Shown: piece after piece, positions 1 to 8,738 of the stretch
Layout: each line of letters starts with the position of its first letter
Numbering within the stretch: the first letter of the stretch is position 1
Source of the DNA: Pseudomonas yamanorum
GTDB lineage: Bacteria; Pseudomonadota; Gammaproteobacteria; Pseudomonadales; Pseudomonadaceae
NCBI RefSeq assembly: GCF_900105735.1
Contig: NZ_LT629793.1
Location: 682,001 to 746,000 of the forward strand
Direction of reading: 5' to 3'
DNA length: 64,000 bases
Notes under the pieces: model-generated
Seen by the model: the letters and a program-made list of their open reading frames with translations, nothing else
Databases searched by the model: none
What the model was told of the DNA's origin: nothing
Made by a program: the position numbers and the translations under genes

Positions 1-54
1 GCCAGCGTCTGACGATAATCGCCGCGCTCTCCCACACTCACGCAAGGAAACGCC

Positions 55-600
55 GTGAAAAAGCTTCTACTGTTGACCCCATTGCTCGCGCTGCTGTTGC
101 AAGGCTGCGGCGTCACCATGACGCAATACGAGCCGAACTTCGACAACGTCCAGGTCCTCAAGCGCGCAGCGCCGCTGCAACCCGTCAGCAATGCCCAGGT
201 GACGGCTGCGTCGGGCGAAGGCTCGTTGTCCGTACGTGCCAACCCGATCCGCTCGCCCAGTGGCAGCATCCCGGCGCATATCCAGGCTGCGATCACCCAA
301 GAACTGCAACTCGCAGGCCTGCTGAACCCGCAAGCGGAACGTCATCTGCAAGTGCTGGTGGTGAAGAATTCGCTGTCGGCAGGCATGGGCTCCGGCAACG
401 GCACGCTGGCCGCGCGGTTTACCCTGCTCAAGGGCAATGACGTGGTGTACGACGCGACCAAGGAAGTGAATCACACCTGGTCCAGTTCGTTCTTCGGGTT
501 CATTGCGATCCCGAATGCCGCCAACGCCTACAACCCGATGGTGCGGGATTTGCTCAAGTCGTTGTACAGCGACCCGCTGTTCATCAAGGCGCTTAAGTAA
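55..600 (+). CDS. Putative outer-membrane lipoprotein of unknown function
   Basis: 181 residues with a type II signal peptide: positively charged MKK, a leucine-rich core and a lipobox LLQGC placing the lipidated cysteine at residue 18. The rest is soluble, with no motif I can tie to a function. It starts at a GTG eight bases after AAGGAA. A strong hairpin follows, and the next gene, another lipoprotein of similar size, runs convergently. The two share the general layout of small Pseudomonas lipoproteins (short linker, alpha/beta domain with a hydrophobic patch near residues 155-165) but are not obviously paralogous. Function unknown. Confidence 0.75.
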   Translation: MKKLLLLTPLLALLLQGCGVTMTQYEPNFDNVQVLKRAAPLQPVSNAQVTAASGEGSLSVRANPIRSPSGSIPAHIQAAITQELQLAGLLNPQAERHLQVLVVKNSLSAGMGSGNGTLAARFTLLKGNDVVYDATKEVNHTWSSSFFGFIAIPNAANAYNPMVRDLLKSLYSDPLFIKALK

Positions 601-607
601 GGCCCAG

Positions 608-639
608 GCTGCGAGGGCGGGTCGCCCTACCCTCGCAGC
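608..639. terminator. Hairpin between convergent lipoprotein genes
   Basis: Perfect 10-bp inverted repeat GCTGCGAGGG / CCCTCGCAGC around a 12-base loop. It lies between two convergent genes. There is no long T-tract on either side, so termination is inferred from position and stem strength. Confidence 0.5.
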
Positions 640-662
640 TGTTTCAAACCTTCAGTTACGTG

Positions 663-1301
663 TCACGCCCGTAGCACGCCGGCATCCAGTGCCGAGTACT
701 TCAGGTTGTTGCCGTCGACCATTTGCTTGAGCAAGGCATTGACCTGGCGGGTGAAGGTATCGGTCACCGCCTCTTTCGGCGTGTTGGCCATCAACGGGAT
801 AAACCAGATGCCCATCCAGGTATTGATCGAGTCGTGGTTGGTGCCGGTGCTCAGCGCCTGGCCTTGCGGGTCCACCGACTCCAGCTTCATGGTGTATTGA
901 TCAGTCCCCAGCGCCGGGATGATGGTGAAGGTAAAGCCGCTGATAAAGGCCATTGCCAGTTGGCCGCCACCCGGTGGATGGTTGTAGACCTTCAGGCGCA
1001 GGCTGTAATCGCCGGGCTGTTTCTGGAACTCATCCAGGGTCACACGACCAAACAGGCCGGAGTCGGTCAGGACTTTCTGCAGCTGTGGCTTGAGCATGTC
1101 CCGCGCTTGTGGGAATTCCGTAGCGGCGGCGTTTGTCGGCTCGCCCTGGTAGAACTTGAAGTCTACGTAGACGTTCGGTTTGTTGGCGTAGCTGGCCTTC
1201 GATGGCAGCGTGACAGGTGCGACTTCGTCCTTCGTGAAGCTGGCGCAGCCGCCCATCGACAACGTGATCAGGGCCAACCCCAGCATTTTTCCAATGTGCA
1301 T
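663..1301 (-). CDS. Putative lipoprotein of unknown function
   Basis: 212 residues with a lipoprotein signal peptide ending in lipobox SMGGC, lipidated cysteine at residue 19. The start ATG is preceded by AAGGAAG at good distance. The mature part contains a glycine-rich hydrophobic stretch around residues 120-135 (AMAFISGFTFTIIPALG) that could be membrane-associated, followed by a soluble C-terminus. I recognise no catalytic motif. It is convergent with the preceding lipoprotein gene and separated from the SMR gene by about 115 bases, so it is probably transcribed alone. Confidence 0.75.
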   Translation of the reverse strand: MHIGKMLGLALITLSMGGCASFTKDEVAPVTLPSKASYANKPNVYVDFKFYQGEPTNAAATEFPQARDMLKPQLQKVLTDSGLFGRVTLDEFQKQPGDYSLRLKVYNHPPGGGQLAMAFISGFTFTIIPALGTDQYTMKLESVDPQGQALSTGTNHDSINTWMGIWFIPLMANTPKEAVTDTFTRQVNALLKQMVDGNNLKYSALDAGVLRA

Positions 1302-1418
1302 TACGACTTCCTTAGTGAATGGAGCGTCTCCATGGCCGGAGTTGCTGGGGGCGGATGATAAAGAGTGAGCAACAATGTTAAAAGGCCATCTCCGAGAAAT
1401 ACCCGCTCGCAGGCAGCA

Positions 1419-1739
1419 CTAGTTGGCGGAGACCAGTTTCAGGCCGATCACGCCGGCCAGGATCAGTACGATGCACAGCACTCGTAACGGTGCGGTGGAA
1501 TCGCCCAGCAACACCATGCCGAGGATCGCGGTGCCCGCTGCGCCGATTCCGGTCCACACTGCGTAGGCGCTGCCCACCGGCAGCGTGCGCAACGCCGTCG
1601 ACAGCAGGATGACGCTGGAGACGCCGGTCACGACGGTGAGCAATCCGGGGGTGAATCGGGTGAAGCCATCCGAAGCCTTCATCGCGAACGCGAAAGCGAT
1701 TTCAAGAATGCCGGCCAAGCCGAGCAGTAGCCATGCCAT
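1419..1739 (-). CDS. sugE: SMR-family efflux protein, SugE/Gdx-like
   Basis: 106 residues, the usual size for a small multidrug resistance subunit with four transmembrane helices. The family glutamate lies in the first helix (GILEIAFAF), and the loop and helix 3 carry the SMR signature LPVGSAYAVWTGIGAAG, very close to E. coli SugE/Gdx. SugE-type proteins export guanidinium or quaternary ammonium cations as dual-topology dimers in the inner membrane. I chose the internal ATG (MAWLLL) because GAGGG lies about ten bases upstream; the longer frame adds 17 residues unlike the family. The aromatic residue typical of Gdx helix 1 (VWA) is replaced here (AFA), so the substrate may differ. Confidence 0.85.
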   Translation of the reverse strand: MAWLLLGLAGILEIAFAFAMKASDGFTRFTPGLLTVVTGVSSVILLSTALRTLPVGSAYAVWTGIGAAGTAILGMVLLGDSTAPLRVLCIVLILAGVIGLKLVSAN

Positions 1740-1807
1740 GGGGTGAACCCTCAGGAAATACAGTGAGTGTGTGGCGAGGGAACCCGCCACAACGAATCCG
1801 CGTTGGC

Positions 1808-2254
1808 TTATGCCTTGGCGGCCGCCGCCGGCGTGGTGCGGAAGGTGATGCCCAGGCGGTTGAAGGCATTCATCAGTGCGATGCCGTAGGTGAGATCGGC
1901 CAGTTCCTTGTCACTGAACTCGCCGGTCGCTGCCGCGTAGTCAGCGTCCGAAACATCACTGGCGGTCACTGCTTCAGCAAAGGCCAGTGCCACGCGCTCA
2001 CGCTGGGTGAAGACCGCGCCAGCGTCATGCCATACGGGCACCAGCACCAGCTTGCCCACGGCCAGGCCTTGCTTGAGCAAGTCCCGCGAGTGCATATCGA
2101 TGCAAAAGGCGCAGCCGTTGATTTGCGAAACCCGCAGGTAGACCAGGTCGATCAGTTCCTTGGACAGGCCGCTGTTCTGCAGGTAGACGTAAACCCCGCC
2201 GAACGCCTTGTAACCTTCAGGGGAAGCTTTGGAGTAGTCGAGACGCGTTGTCAT
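1808..2254 (-). CDS. AhpD-like / carboxymuconolactone decarboxylase family protein
   Basis: 148 residues carrying the AhpD-type motif NGCAFCIDMH, with the redox CxxC pair and the downstream histidine of the alkylhydroperoxidase core. Such proteins are small all-helical oligomers that reduce peroxides or act as thiol-dependent antioxidant partners in the cytoplasm. The start MTTRLDY was chosen because AGGAC precedes it, and the upstream extension is not family-like. It is divergent from the azoreductase across about 195 bases holding a strong inverted repeat, and about 70 bases upstream of the SMR gene on the same strand, so the two may be co-transcribed. Substrate not predictable. Confidence 0.85.
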   Translation of the reverse strand: MTTRLDYSKASPEGYKAFGGVYVYLQNSGLSKELIDLVYLRVSQINGCAFCIDMHSRDLLKQGLAVGKLVLVPVWHDAGAVFTQRERVALAFAEAVTASDVSDADYAAATGEFSDKELADLTYGIALMNAFNRLGITFRTTPAAAAKA

Positions 2255-2320
2255 GGTGAAGTCCTGTAGCGGTTGGATGAAGCCGCCATCTTGCGACGCC
2301 ATGGCCTACCCCAAAAGATC

Positions 2321-2348
2321 CATGATCTGGCTTGAACACCAGACCATG
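2321..2348. promoter_or_regulatory. Putative operator between divergent AhpD-like and azoR genes
   Basis: Inverted repeat CATGATCTGG, 8-base spacer, CCAGACCATG: 10-bp arms with one mismatch. It sits in the intergenic region shared by two divergent redox genes, with the MocR regulator gene just downstream of azoR. That it binds a dimeric regulator is inference. Confidence 0.4.
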
Positions 2349-2449
2349 AATGCGCGGACATGGCCTACTCTGAATCTTGATTCTTGGCTCTTTGGCCTGG
2401 GTCATGAGGTTCGTAGACTGAAGGCCATCCATCCAGGAAGCAGCGCACC

Positions 2450-3052
2450 ATGAATATCCTCCATGTCAGTGCCAGCCCTCGCGGGCCAGCGTCAGAAAGC
2501 AACGCCCTCTCCCTCAAGATCATTGAATGCCTGCGCCAGCGGAACCCGGCCGCCGAGGTGATCCAGCGCGGCATCGCCGGGAACGCCCTGGCACCGTTGG
2601 ACGAGCCTTATGCGACGTCCCAGCAGTCCCTCATGGATGTCTCGTCCGAAGGTTCGATGGCCCAGTCCGAGCGGCTTGTGCGGGAATTGGAGATGGCCGA
2701 CATTGTGGTGATCGCCACCCCCATGCATAACTACTCGGTACCCGCAGCCCTCAAGCTATGGCTTGATCATATTGCGCGGGTACGCCGCACCTTCGATATC
2801 TCGGCCCAGGGCAAGATCGGCCTGTTGCAGGACCGCCCGGTGTTTGTCGCCATCGCCTCGGGCGGACGGTTTTCCGGGGAGCGTGCGCATCAGCCGGATT
2901 TCCTGACGCCGTACCTGAAAACCCTACTCGGCATGATCGGCCTGCATGACGTGACCTTCTTCACCGTTGAAGGCACCGCTTCACGCCCGGAGGCACTGGC
3001 CCAGACGCGCCGCCAGACCGACCAGGCGCTGCACGACTATTTCGCCACCTGA
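2450..3052 (+). CDS. azoR: FMN-dependent NADH:quinone oxidoreductase / azoreductase
   Basis: 200 residues with the flavodoxin-like AzoR fold. The N-terminal phosphate-binding segment is LHVSASPRGPASES, the flavin-contacting loop is TPMHNYSVPAALKLWLDH, and the substrate loop carries ASGGRFSGE. AzoR enzymes are cytoplasmic homodimers that reduce quinones and azo compounds by two-electron transfer from NAD(P)H. The start has AGGAAG ten bases upstream. The MocR regulator begins 17 bases after the stop, so the two are very likely one transcript. The divergent AhpD-like gene suggests a shared role in electrophile or oxidative stress. Confidence 0.9.
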   Translation: MNILHVSASPRGPASESNALSLKIIECLRQRNPAAEVIQRGIAGNALAPLDEPYATSQQSLMDVSSEGSMAQSERLVRELEMADIVVIATPMHNYSVPAALKLWLDHIARVRRTFDISAQGKIGLLQDRPVFVAIASGGRFSGERAHQPDFLTPYLKTLLGMIGLHDVTFFTVEGTASRPEALAQTRRQTDQALHDYFAT

Positions 3053-3069
3053 ACAGGACCCGCCGCCGG

Positions 3070-4482
3070 ATGAGCACCTCGATCAAGGCCTTTTCACCGC
3101 TGGACGCCGGCGCTGCCGAGCCGATTTACCGGCAACTTTACTGGCGCTTCCGCAGCGCGATTGCCGAAGGTTTGCTCAAACCGGGGGAACGCATACCCGC
3201 AGCCCGGGCCCTGGCCAAGGAACTTGGGCTGGCCAGAGGCACCATCGACACAACGTACTCGCTGCTGGCGGCCGAAGGTTATATCCAGGCCCGTGGCCAG
3301 GCCGGCACCGTGGTGGCGGAAGGGATCAAGTCCAGCCTGCCGGAACGCCCCATGACGGCCAGCGACCACAATGCCGTCCGGCACAAGGCCGCCGTGTTGC
3401 CGTTTCAAATGGGCCTGCCGGCGCTGGATGCGTTCCCGCGCAAGATCTGGTCGAAAATCGCCGCCCGTTGCGTGCGGGCCACCCAGGTCGCCGACATGGC
3501 CAACCCCTGCGTGTTCGGCCTGCACTCGCTGCGCACGGCGATTGCCAGCTACTTGCAGGTTGCCCGGGGTATTCACTGCTCGCCGGCACAAGTCTTCGTC
3601 ACCTCGGGCTACCGCAACACGCTGGGGCTGATCGCCCACGCACTGCTGGAACCGGGCGATCGGGTGCTGGTGGAGGACCCGGGCTACCTGTTCACCCGGC
3701 CATTGCTGGATTACCTGAATATCAAGGCCATACCGGTACCCGTGGATCAGGACGGCATGCAGGTGTCCCGAGCCGTGCAACAGGGCAAAGGCGCCCGCGC
3801 CGTGGTGGTCACGCCGGCCCATCAAAGCCCGCTGTGTGTCTCGCTGTCCTTGCCCAGGCGCCTGGAACTGCTGGATTGGGCGAGCCGCCAGCAGGCCTGG
3901 ATCGTCGAGGACGACTATGACGGCGAATACCGTTACGTCAGCCGCCCACTGCCGGCCCTCAAGAGTCTGGACCGCGTCGGCCGGGTGCTCTATGCCGGGA
4001 CTTTCAGCAAAGTGTTGTTTCCCGGCATCCGCCTCGCATATCTGGTGGTGCCTGCGGCTCAAGTGGCACGCTTCGAACACGTCAGCCAGACCTTCCTCGG
4101 TGGTTGCCCGGAACTGACCCCGGCGATCGTCGCGACGTTTATGGCCGAAGGGCATTTTGCGCGGCATATCCAACGCATGCGCAAACTCTACGGCGAGCGT
4201 CGGGAAGCCACGGCCAGGGGCCTGCGCAAAGCGCTGGGCGAGCGTATTTCGATTGATGCCCAACCGGGCGGGATGCATTTGATCCTGCGACTCAACGCGC
4301 ACCAGTCCGACCGCCTGTGCGTGGAGCGACTGGCACAGGCCGGCATTTATGCCGAAGCCTTGAGCGACTGGAATATTCAGGGCCAGACCGGCCCCGGCCT
4401 GCTGCTGGGCTTTGCCAATATCGAATCGGAGACCGTCGCCGAGGTCCTTGGAAAACGCATCCTGGATGCACTCATGGCCTGA
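3070..4482 (+). CDS. MocR-type GntR/aminotransferase-fold transcriptional regulator
   Basis: 470 residues. The N-terminal 80 or so form a GntR winged helix (PIYRQLYWRFRSAI, then GERIPAARALAKELGLARGT), joined to a fold-type I aminotransferase domain. The PLP-binding lysine is residue 314 in YAGTFSKVLFPGIRLAY, and the cofactor aspartate is in VEDDYDGEYRY. MocR regulators bind PLP as an external or internal aldimine and often control vitamin B6, GABA or stress genes. It lies 17 bases downstream of azoR, so azoR, the LOG gene or the divergent AhpD-like gene are the obvious targets. The target assignment is inference. Confidence 0.9.
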   Translation: MSTSIKAFSPLDAGAAEPIYRQLYWRFRSAIAEGLLKPGERIPAARALAKELGLARGTIDTTYSLLAAEGYIQARGQAGTVVAEGIKSSLPERPMTASDHNAVRHKAAVLPFQMGLPALDAFPRKIWSKIAARCVRATQVADMANPCVFGLHSLRTAIASYLQVARGIHCSPAQVFVTSGYRNTLGLIAHALLEPGDRVLVEDPGYLFTRPLLDYLNIKAIPVPVDQDGMQVSRAVQQGKGARAVVVTPAHQSPLCVSLSLPRRLELLDWASRQQAWIVEDDYDGEYRYVSRPLPALKSLDRVGRVLYAGTFSKVLFPGIRLAYLVVPAAQVARFEHVSQTFLGGCPELTPAIVATFMAEGHFARHIQRMRKLYGERREATARGLRKALGERISIDAQPGGMHLILRLNAHQSDRLCVERLAQAGIYAEALSDWNIQGQTGPGLLLGFANIESETVAEVLGKRILDALMA

Positions 4483-4565
4483 TCCGCAAGCCGGTTCTTG
4501 GCTCTTTCGCCCTCAAGACGGGGCCGCCATGCTGGACGGCTTGTACTCACCAGCCTGGAATCTCC

Positions 4566-5159
4566 ATGCCCACTCCCCTGCGCAGCCTTGCGGTTTTCTG
4601 CGGTACCAATTTCGGCTTCAACCCGCAGTACGCGGAAGGCGCCCAGGCCCTGGGCCGGGAAATCGCCCGGCGCGGCATTCGCCTGGTCTACGGCGGCACC
4701 CACAAAGGCTTGATGGGCGTGATGGCGGATGCGGTGTTGGCGGAAGGTGGCGAGGTCGTCGGCATCATCACCCGGCTGCTGCATGAGCGCGGCCACTCCC
4801 ACGCCGGGCTCACCCATCATGAAGTGACCCACGACATGCGCAGCCGCAAGACACGTATGAGCGACTGCGCCGACGCGTTCATTGCCTTGCCCGGCGGGCT
4901 GGGAACACTGGAAGAATTGTTTGAAGCAGCCACGCTGACCCAGGTAGGCGAACACCAAAAGGGCGTGGCGTGCCTGAATACGGAGGGGTTCTTCAACCCG
5001 GTGCGCGCCCTGTTGGATCACACCGTGAAGGAAGGCTTCATGAAGGTCGAGCACAGCCAGATGCTGATCTTCAACGAAGACCCCGGCGCCCTGATTGATG
5101 CCCTGGAGCAGTGGCAGGCGCCGGTGGTTTCCAAACTGATTGGGCCGATGGCGAACTAA
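4566..5159 (+). CDS. LOG-family protein (cytokinin riboside 5'-monophosphate phosphoribohydrolase-like)
   Basis: 197 residues with the complete LOG signature: nucleotide-binding GGTHKGLMG, the RKTRM segment, and PGGLGTLEE with the catalytic glutamate. This family, long mis-annotated as lysine decarboxylase, hydrolyses nucleoside 5'-monophosphates to free base and ribose 5-phosphate. It acts in the cytoplasm, usually as a dimer. The start ATG (MPTPLRSL) was selected from a longer frame because the family begins at this point (SLAVFCGTNFG). It follows the MocR gene by about 80 bases and ends at a strong terminator. The physiological substrate in Pseudomonas is not established from sequence. Confidence 0.88.
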   Translation: MPTPLRSLAVFCGTNFGFNPQYAEGAQALGREIARRGIRLVYGGTHKGLMGVMADAVLAEGGEVVGIITRLLHERGHSHAGLTHHEVTHDMRSRKTRMSDCADAFIALPGGLGTLEELFEAATLTQVGEHQKGVACLNTEGFFNPVRALLDHTVKEGFMKVEHSQMLIFNEDPGALIDALEQWQAPVVSKLIGPMAN

Positions 5160-5168
5160 CTGTTTTTG

Positions 5169-5212
5169 GCCTTGGCGATGCTGCTCCCGAATCCTTTCGC
5201 CAAGGCTTTTTT
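5169..5212 (+). terminator. Rho-independent terminator of the azoR-mocR-LOG region
   Basis: Nine-base-pair stem GCCTTGGCG / CGCCAAGGC followed by TTTTTT. It sits immediately before the stop codon of the convergent receptor gene. Confidence 0.8.
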
Positions 5213-5214
5213 AT

Positions 5215-7704
5215 TTACCACTGATACGTCGCGCTGGCCTGCACGGTGCGCTGTGAGCCATACCAGCACCACGAGTAGGAATAGCAGGACGCGACGTACT
5301 CTTTATTCGCCAGATTGGTGGCGTTCACCGCCAGGCGCAGGTTGTCACCCTGGCGATTGATGTGCGGGATGTCGTAGTGCACCGCTGCATCGAACAAGGT
5401 GTAGCCCGGTACCTTCAAGGTGTTGGCGGTATCGCCCCATGACGAACCGACATACCGCGCACCAGCCCCCACGCCGAAGCCCTTCAGCGTGCCGTCGTGC
5501 AGGGTGTAATCCGCCCAGGCCGATGCGGTATGACGCGGTACGGCATAGGTGGTAGTGCCCTCGGCAGCCACGGCCGGGCCGACGCCGATGTCACTGATGG
5601 GCGCATAGCGCACGGTGTTGTTGGACTTGCTGATGCGGTTATCCAGGTAGGCATAGGCCGCCGTGATATCCAGGTTGTCGTTCAGGCTGGCCTTGCCTTC
5701 GAGTTCAAACCCTCGGGATTGCACTTCACCGTCCTGGATCTGGCAGCGCGAGCCGTTGCACAGGTGGGAAGCGTCCGGGTCCAGTGTCGGCACGTTGGTC
5801 TGGCGCAGGTCGAAGATGGCCGCCGTGATGAAGCTGTTGCTGCCCGGCGGCTGGTACTTGATGCCGATTTCGGTCTGCTTGCCTTCAGTCGGTTGGAACG
5901 TTGAGCCGCCATAGCCCGTGCCGGATTGCGGCTGGAAGGATTCCGAGTAGCTGACATACGGCGCCAAGCCATTATCGAACAGATAGACCAGGCCCAGGCG
6001 GCCGGTGAAGGCTTTGCTGTCCTGGCTGGATTTGGTCTTCTTCTGGGTCGTCATGGCCAGGGTGCTGTTGTCGGTGCTGGCCCAGTCATAACGCCCGCCC
6101 ATCAACAGCACCCATTTGTCCCACTTCATCTGCTCTTGCAAGTACACGCCGGTTTGCTCGCTGCGCGAGGTGGCGTCGCTGGTGTAGGCCGGTACCGGCA
6201 CGGCCGCGCCGTAGACCGGGTCGAAAATATCCAGCGTAGGCCCTGCCGTGTACACGCCACTGCCCGACTTGGTATCGGTGCTGGTGTTCTGGTAGTCGGC
6301 GCCCATCAGCACGGTGTGCTGCAGCGGGCCGGTGTCGAATTTGGCCTGCAACTGGTTGTCGAGGGCATAGGCGTCGATGTTCACGTCGCTGGCGATGGTC
6401 GAGCGGCGGATGGTGCGGTAATCGCTCTCCAGGTAGTTGCTGTAGAGGCTGCGGTATTGCCCTTCGCTGCGCAGATAGCGGGCATTCTGACGCACGGTCC
6501 AGACATCGTTGAAGTGATGCTCGAAGGCGTAGCCGATGGAGTAATACTCGCGGTCACTCTTCTCGAAGCTTTTCTCGCCGTCGTAGAAATCCACGTCGAT
6601 CTTGCGCCCGGTTGGGCTGTGCATCACCGAGCCCCAAGCCGGCATTGAACCGTAGGACGCGCCTTTGGGATCCTTCTGGAAATGCCCAAGCAAGGTCAGC
6701 GACGTGTTGTCGTCCGGGCGCCAGGTGAAGGCGGTGGACAGGGATTGGCGACGGGTTTCAGTGTGGTCGATCTGGCCGTCGGCATCGTCAAAAAGGCCGG
6801 CGACACGGTAGGAATACACGCCTTGATCGTCCAGCGGGCCGCTCAAGTCAAAGGTGGTGCGCTTCTTGTTGAAGGTGCCGTACTCGACGCCGACTTCATG
6901 GAACGGCGTATCCAGCGGGCGCTTGCTGACCATGTTGATCACGCCGCTGGGGGTGCCCTGCCCGTACAGCACCGACGCCGGCCCACGCAGCACTTCGACG
7001 CGCTCCAGGTCGAAGGCGTCTTTTTGCGGCAAGGCATCCCGGCTCGAGGGCATGCGCAGGCCATCGAGGTAGGTCGCCGGGGCGAAGCCACGGATGGTCA
7101 ACTGGTCGAGGCGTGACGCGGTGGAGCCTCGGGTTTCCGGGATCACGGCGGCGCTGTAGCGCAGGATCTGGTTAAGGCTCTCGGCGTTCTGCGCGCGCAT
7201 CTGGTCTTTGGTGACCACGGAGATCGACTGTGGGGTTTCGATCAGCGCGGTGTCGGTCTTGGTGCCCGACAGGCTGCGGGTGGCCACGTAACCCGACACC
7301 GGGCCGGTGGGGTTTTCCGACTGATACGCACCGCTGATGGTGGTGGCCTGCAACTCCATGGCGCCGTCGGTGTGCGGGATGGCTTCGAGGCGGTAGCGGT
7401 CGTCGGCAATCTTCAGGGCTTGCAAGCCGCTGCCAGCCAACAATTGGGCCAGGGCGGCGTCGGTGCTGTGCTGCCCGTTCAGGCCATTGCTGCGTTTGCC
7501 CCGAGTCAGGCTCGGATCAAAGGCCAATACCAGGCCCGCCTGTTCGGCGAGGCTGTTGAGGGCCTGGCTCAGGTCACCGGCCGGAATGTAAAACGCGGCG
7601 CTTTCAGCCGCGAAGGACGCTTGAACGGTCAGCAGGGGTACGGCGGCAAAAGCCATCGCCACTGAAAGGGCCAGTGGCTGTAAGGGACGAGCAAGGCGCG
7701 ACAT
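5215..7704 (-). CDS. TonB-dependent ferric-siderophore receptor with signalling domain (FhuA/FoxA-like)
   Basis: 829 residues. A Sec signal peptide (about 1-32) is followed by a secretin/TonB short N-terminal domain (about 36-108, FYIPAGDLSQALNSLAEQAG), the mark of a receptor that signals to an anti-sigma factor. The plug follows (IETPQSISVVT, then RGPASVLYGQGTPSGVINM), then a beta-barrel ending in a C-terminal tryptophan. The barrel end resembles FhuA/FoxA hydroxamate receptors, including the paired cysteines in VASCYSYSWCWYGSQRT. It takes up an iron-siderophore complex across the outer membrane using TonB energy. It is the last gene of the sigma/anti-sigma/receptor set, 89 bases after the anti-sigma gene. 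The exact siderophore, probably a hydroxamate, is inference. Confidence 0.92.
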   Translation of the reverse strand: MSRLARPLQPLALSVAMAFAAVPLLTVQASFAAESAAFYIPAGDLSQALNSLAEQAGLVLAFDPSLTRGKRSNGLNGQHSTDAALAQLLAGSGLQALKIADDRYRLEAIPHTDGAMELQATTISGAYQSENPTGPVSGYVATRSLSGTKTDTALIETPQSISVVTKDQMRAQNAESLNQILRYSAAVIPETRGSTASRLDQLTIRGFAPATYLDGLRMPSSRDALPQKDAFDLERVEVLRGPASVLYGQGTPSGVINMVSKRPLDTPFHEVGVEYGTFNKKRTTFDLSGPLDDQGVYSYRVAGLFDDADGQIDHTETRRQSLSTAFTWRPDDNTSLTLLGHFQKDPKGASYGSMPAWGSVMHSPTGRKIDVDFYDGEKSFEKSDREYYSIGYAFEHHFNDVWTVRQNARYLRSEGQYRSLYSNYLESDYRTIRRSTIASDVNIDAYALDNQLQAKFDTGPLQHTVLMGADYQNTSTDTKSGSGVYTAGPTLDIFDPVYGAAVPVPAYTSDATSRSEQTGVYLQEQMKWDKWVLLMGGRYDWASTDNSTLAMTTQKKTKSSQDSKAFTGRLGLVYLFDNGLAPYVSYSESFQPQSGTGYGGSTFQPTEGKQTEIGIKYQPPGSNSFITAAIFDLRQTNVPTLDPDASHLCNGSRCQIQDGEVQSRGFELEGKASLNDNLDITAAYAYLDNRISKSNNTVRYAPISDIGVGPAVAAEGTTTYAVPRHTASAWADYTLHDGTLKGFGVGAGARYVGSSWGDTANTLKVPGYTLFDAAVHYDIPHINRQGDNLRLAVNATNLANKEYVASCYSYSWCWYGSQRTVQASATYQW

Positions 7705-7793
7705 GAGAAGTCCTGGGAAATGGGGGTTCTATTAGTCATGACGGCCATGTCGGAAAATCGGGTATGAATGAGAGCAGTTTTTATTCAGACTTT

Positions 7794-8738
7794 TTACCGA
7801 GGCTTGATCACCACCACCAAATCGGTGAAGTACTCCACCTTGATCGGCAGGTTATCCGCCAGTGAAGCCAGGGCCGCGCGGGTGTCGTCGAGCTTGAATA
7901 CTCCCGACACGCGCATCCCTTGCAGTGCCTGCGGATCAAAGCGCACCAGCCCGTGGCGGTAACCAGCGAGGGTTTGCAGCACCTCGCTCAGGGGTTGGTC
8001 GTCGACCTTGAGCAGGCCACGGGTCCAGGCGTCCGGGTCGGCATTGCCGATGGGTTGCGGGTCGCTGGCGTGTCCGTCCTTGAGTGTGGACTTCTGCCCT
8101 GCCGGCACTTTCACGTCGCCTGCACTGTTGCCTTTGACGGCCACGGTGGACTCGATCACGGTGACTACGGTCGAGCCGTTCTCGGCCTTGCGCACCAGGA
8201 ACCGCGTGCCCAACGCCGTGGCCGTGCCCTGGTCGGTATGCACCACGAACGGCCGTTGCGCGTCCTTGGCCACCTCGACCCACATCTCGCCCTGCAACAG
8301 TTCGATCACCCGTTGGTGGCCGTCGAACTTCACGTCCAGGGCAGAGTTGCTGTTGAGCTGCACCTGGCTGCCGTCGGTCAGTGCCACCTGACGCCGTTCG
8401 CCAACGCTGGTGCGTTGGTCGGCCATCCATACCGGCAGCCGCTCAATCCCGGCCCAACCGCACAGCAATACACCCAACAGCGCAACGGCCTGGGTACCAC
8501 GGGCGGCAAACCTTGGTTTTTGCGGGGCAAACGCGCGGTTCAGGGCAAGGCGCGCCGGAGCGGCGGGCAATGCGTCGAGGCTGCCCCATAGGCTGCGCAT
8601 CCGTTCGATTGCGACAGCATGCCGTGGGTCGGCCTGGCACCAAGCATCGAATGCGGCACGGTCGGCTTCAGTCACGTGATCGTCGTGCAACAACGTCAGC
8701 CAACGGGCGGCTTCACTGATGATCTGCTCGGAACTCAC
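7794..8738 (-). CDS. FecR-family anti-sigma factor / sigma regulator
   Basis: 314 residues in the usual FecR layout. An N-terminal cytoplasmic domain (about 1-80, with ARWLTLLHDDHVTEADRAAFDAW) is followed by one transmembrane segment near residues 80-96 and a periplasmic FecR domain (VALTDGSQVQLNSNSALDV) reaching a C-terminal STN-like region. It passes the occupancy signal from the receptor's N-terminal domain to the cognate sigma factor. Its GTG start overlaps the stop of the sigma gene in a GTGA arrangement, indicating translational coupling and equal expression with the sigma factor. Confidence 0.92.
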   Translation of the reverse strand: MSSEQIISEAARWLTLLHDDHVTEADRAAFDAWCQADPRHAVAIERMRSLWGSLDALPAAPARLALNRAFAPQKPRFAARGTQAVALLGVLLCGWAGIERLPVWMADQRTSVGERRQVALTDGSQVQLNSNSALDVKFDGHQRVIELLQGEMWVEVAKDAQRPFVVHTDQGTATALGTRFLVRKAENGSTVVTVIESTVAVKGNSAGDVKVPAGQKSTLKDGHASDPQPIGNADPDAWTRGLLKVDDQPLSEVLQTLAGYRHGLVRFDPQALQGMRVSGVFKLDDTRAALASLADNLPIKVEYFTDLVVVIKPR

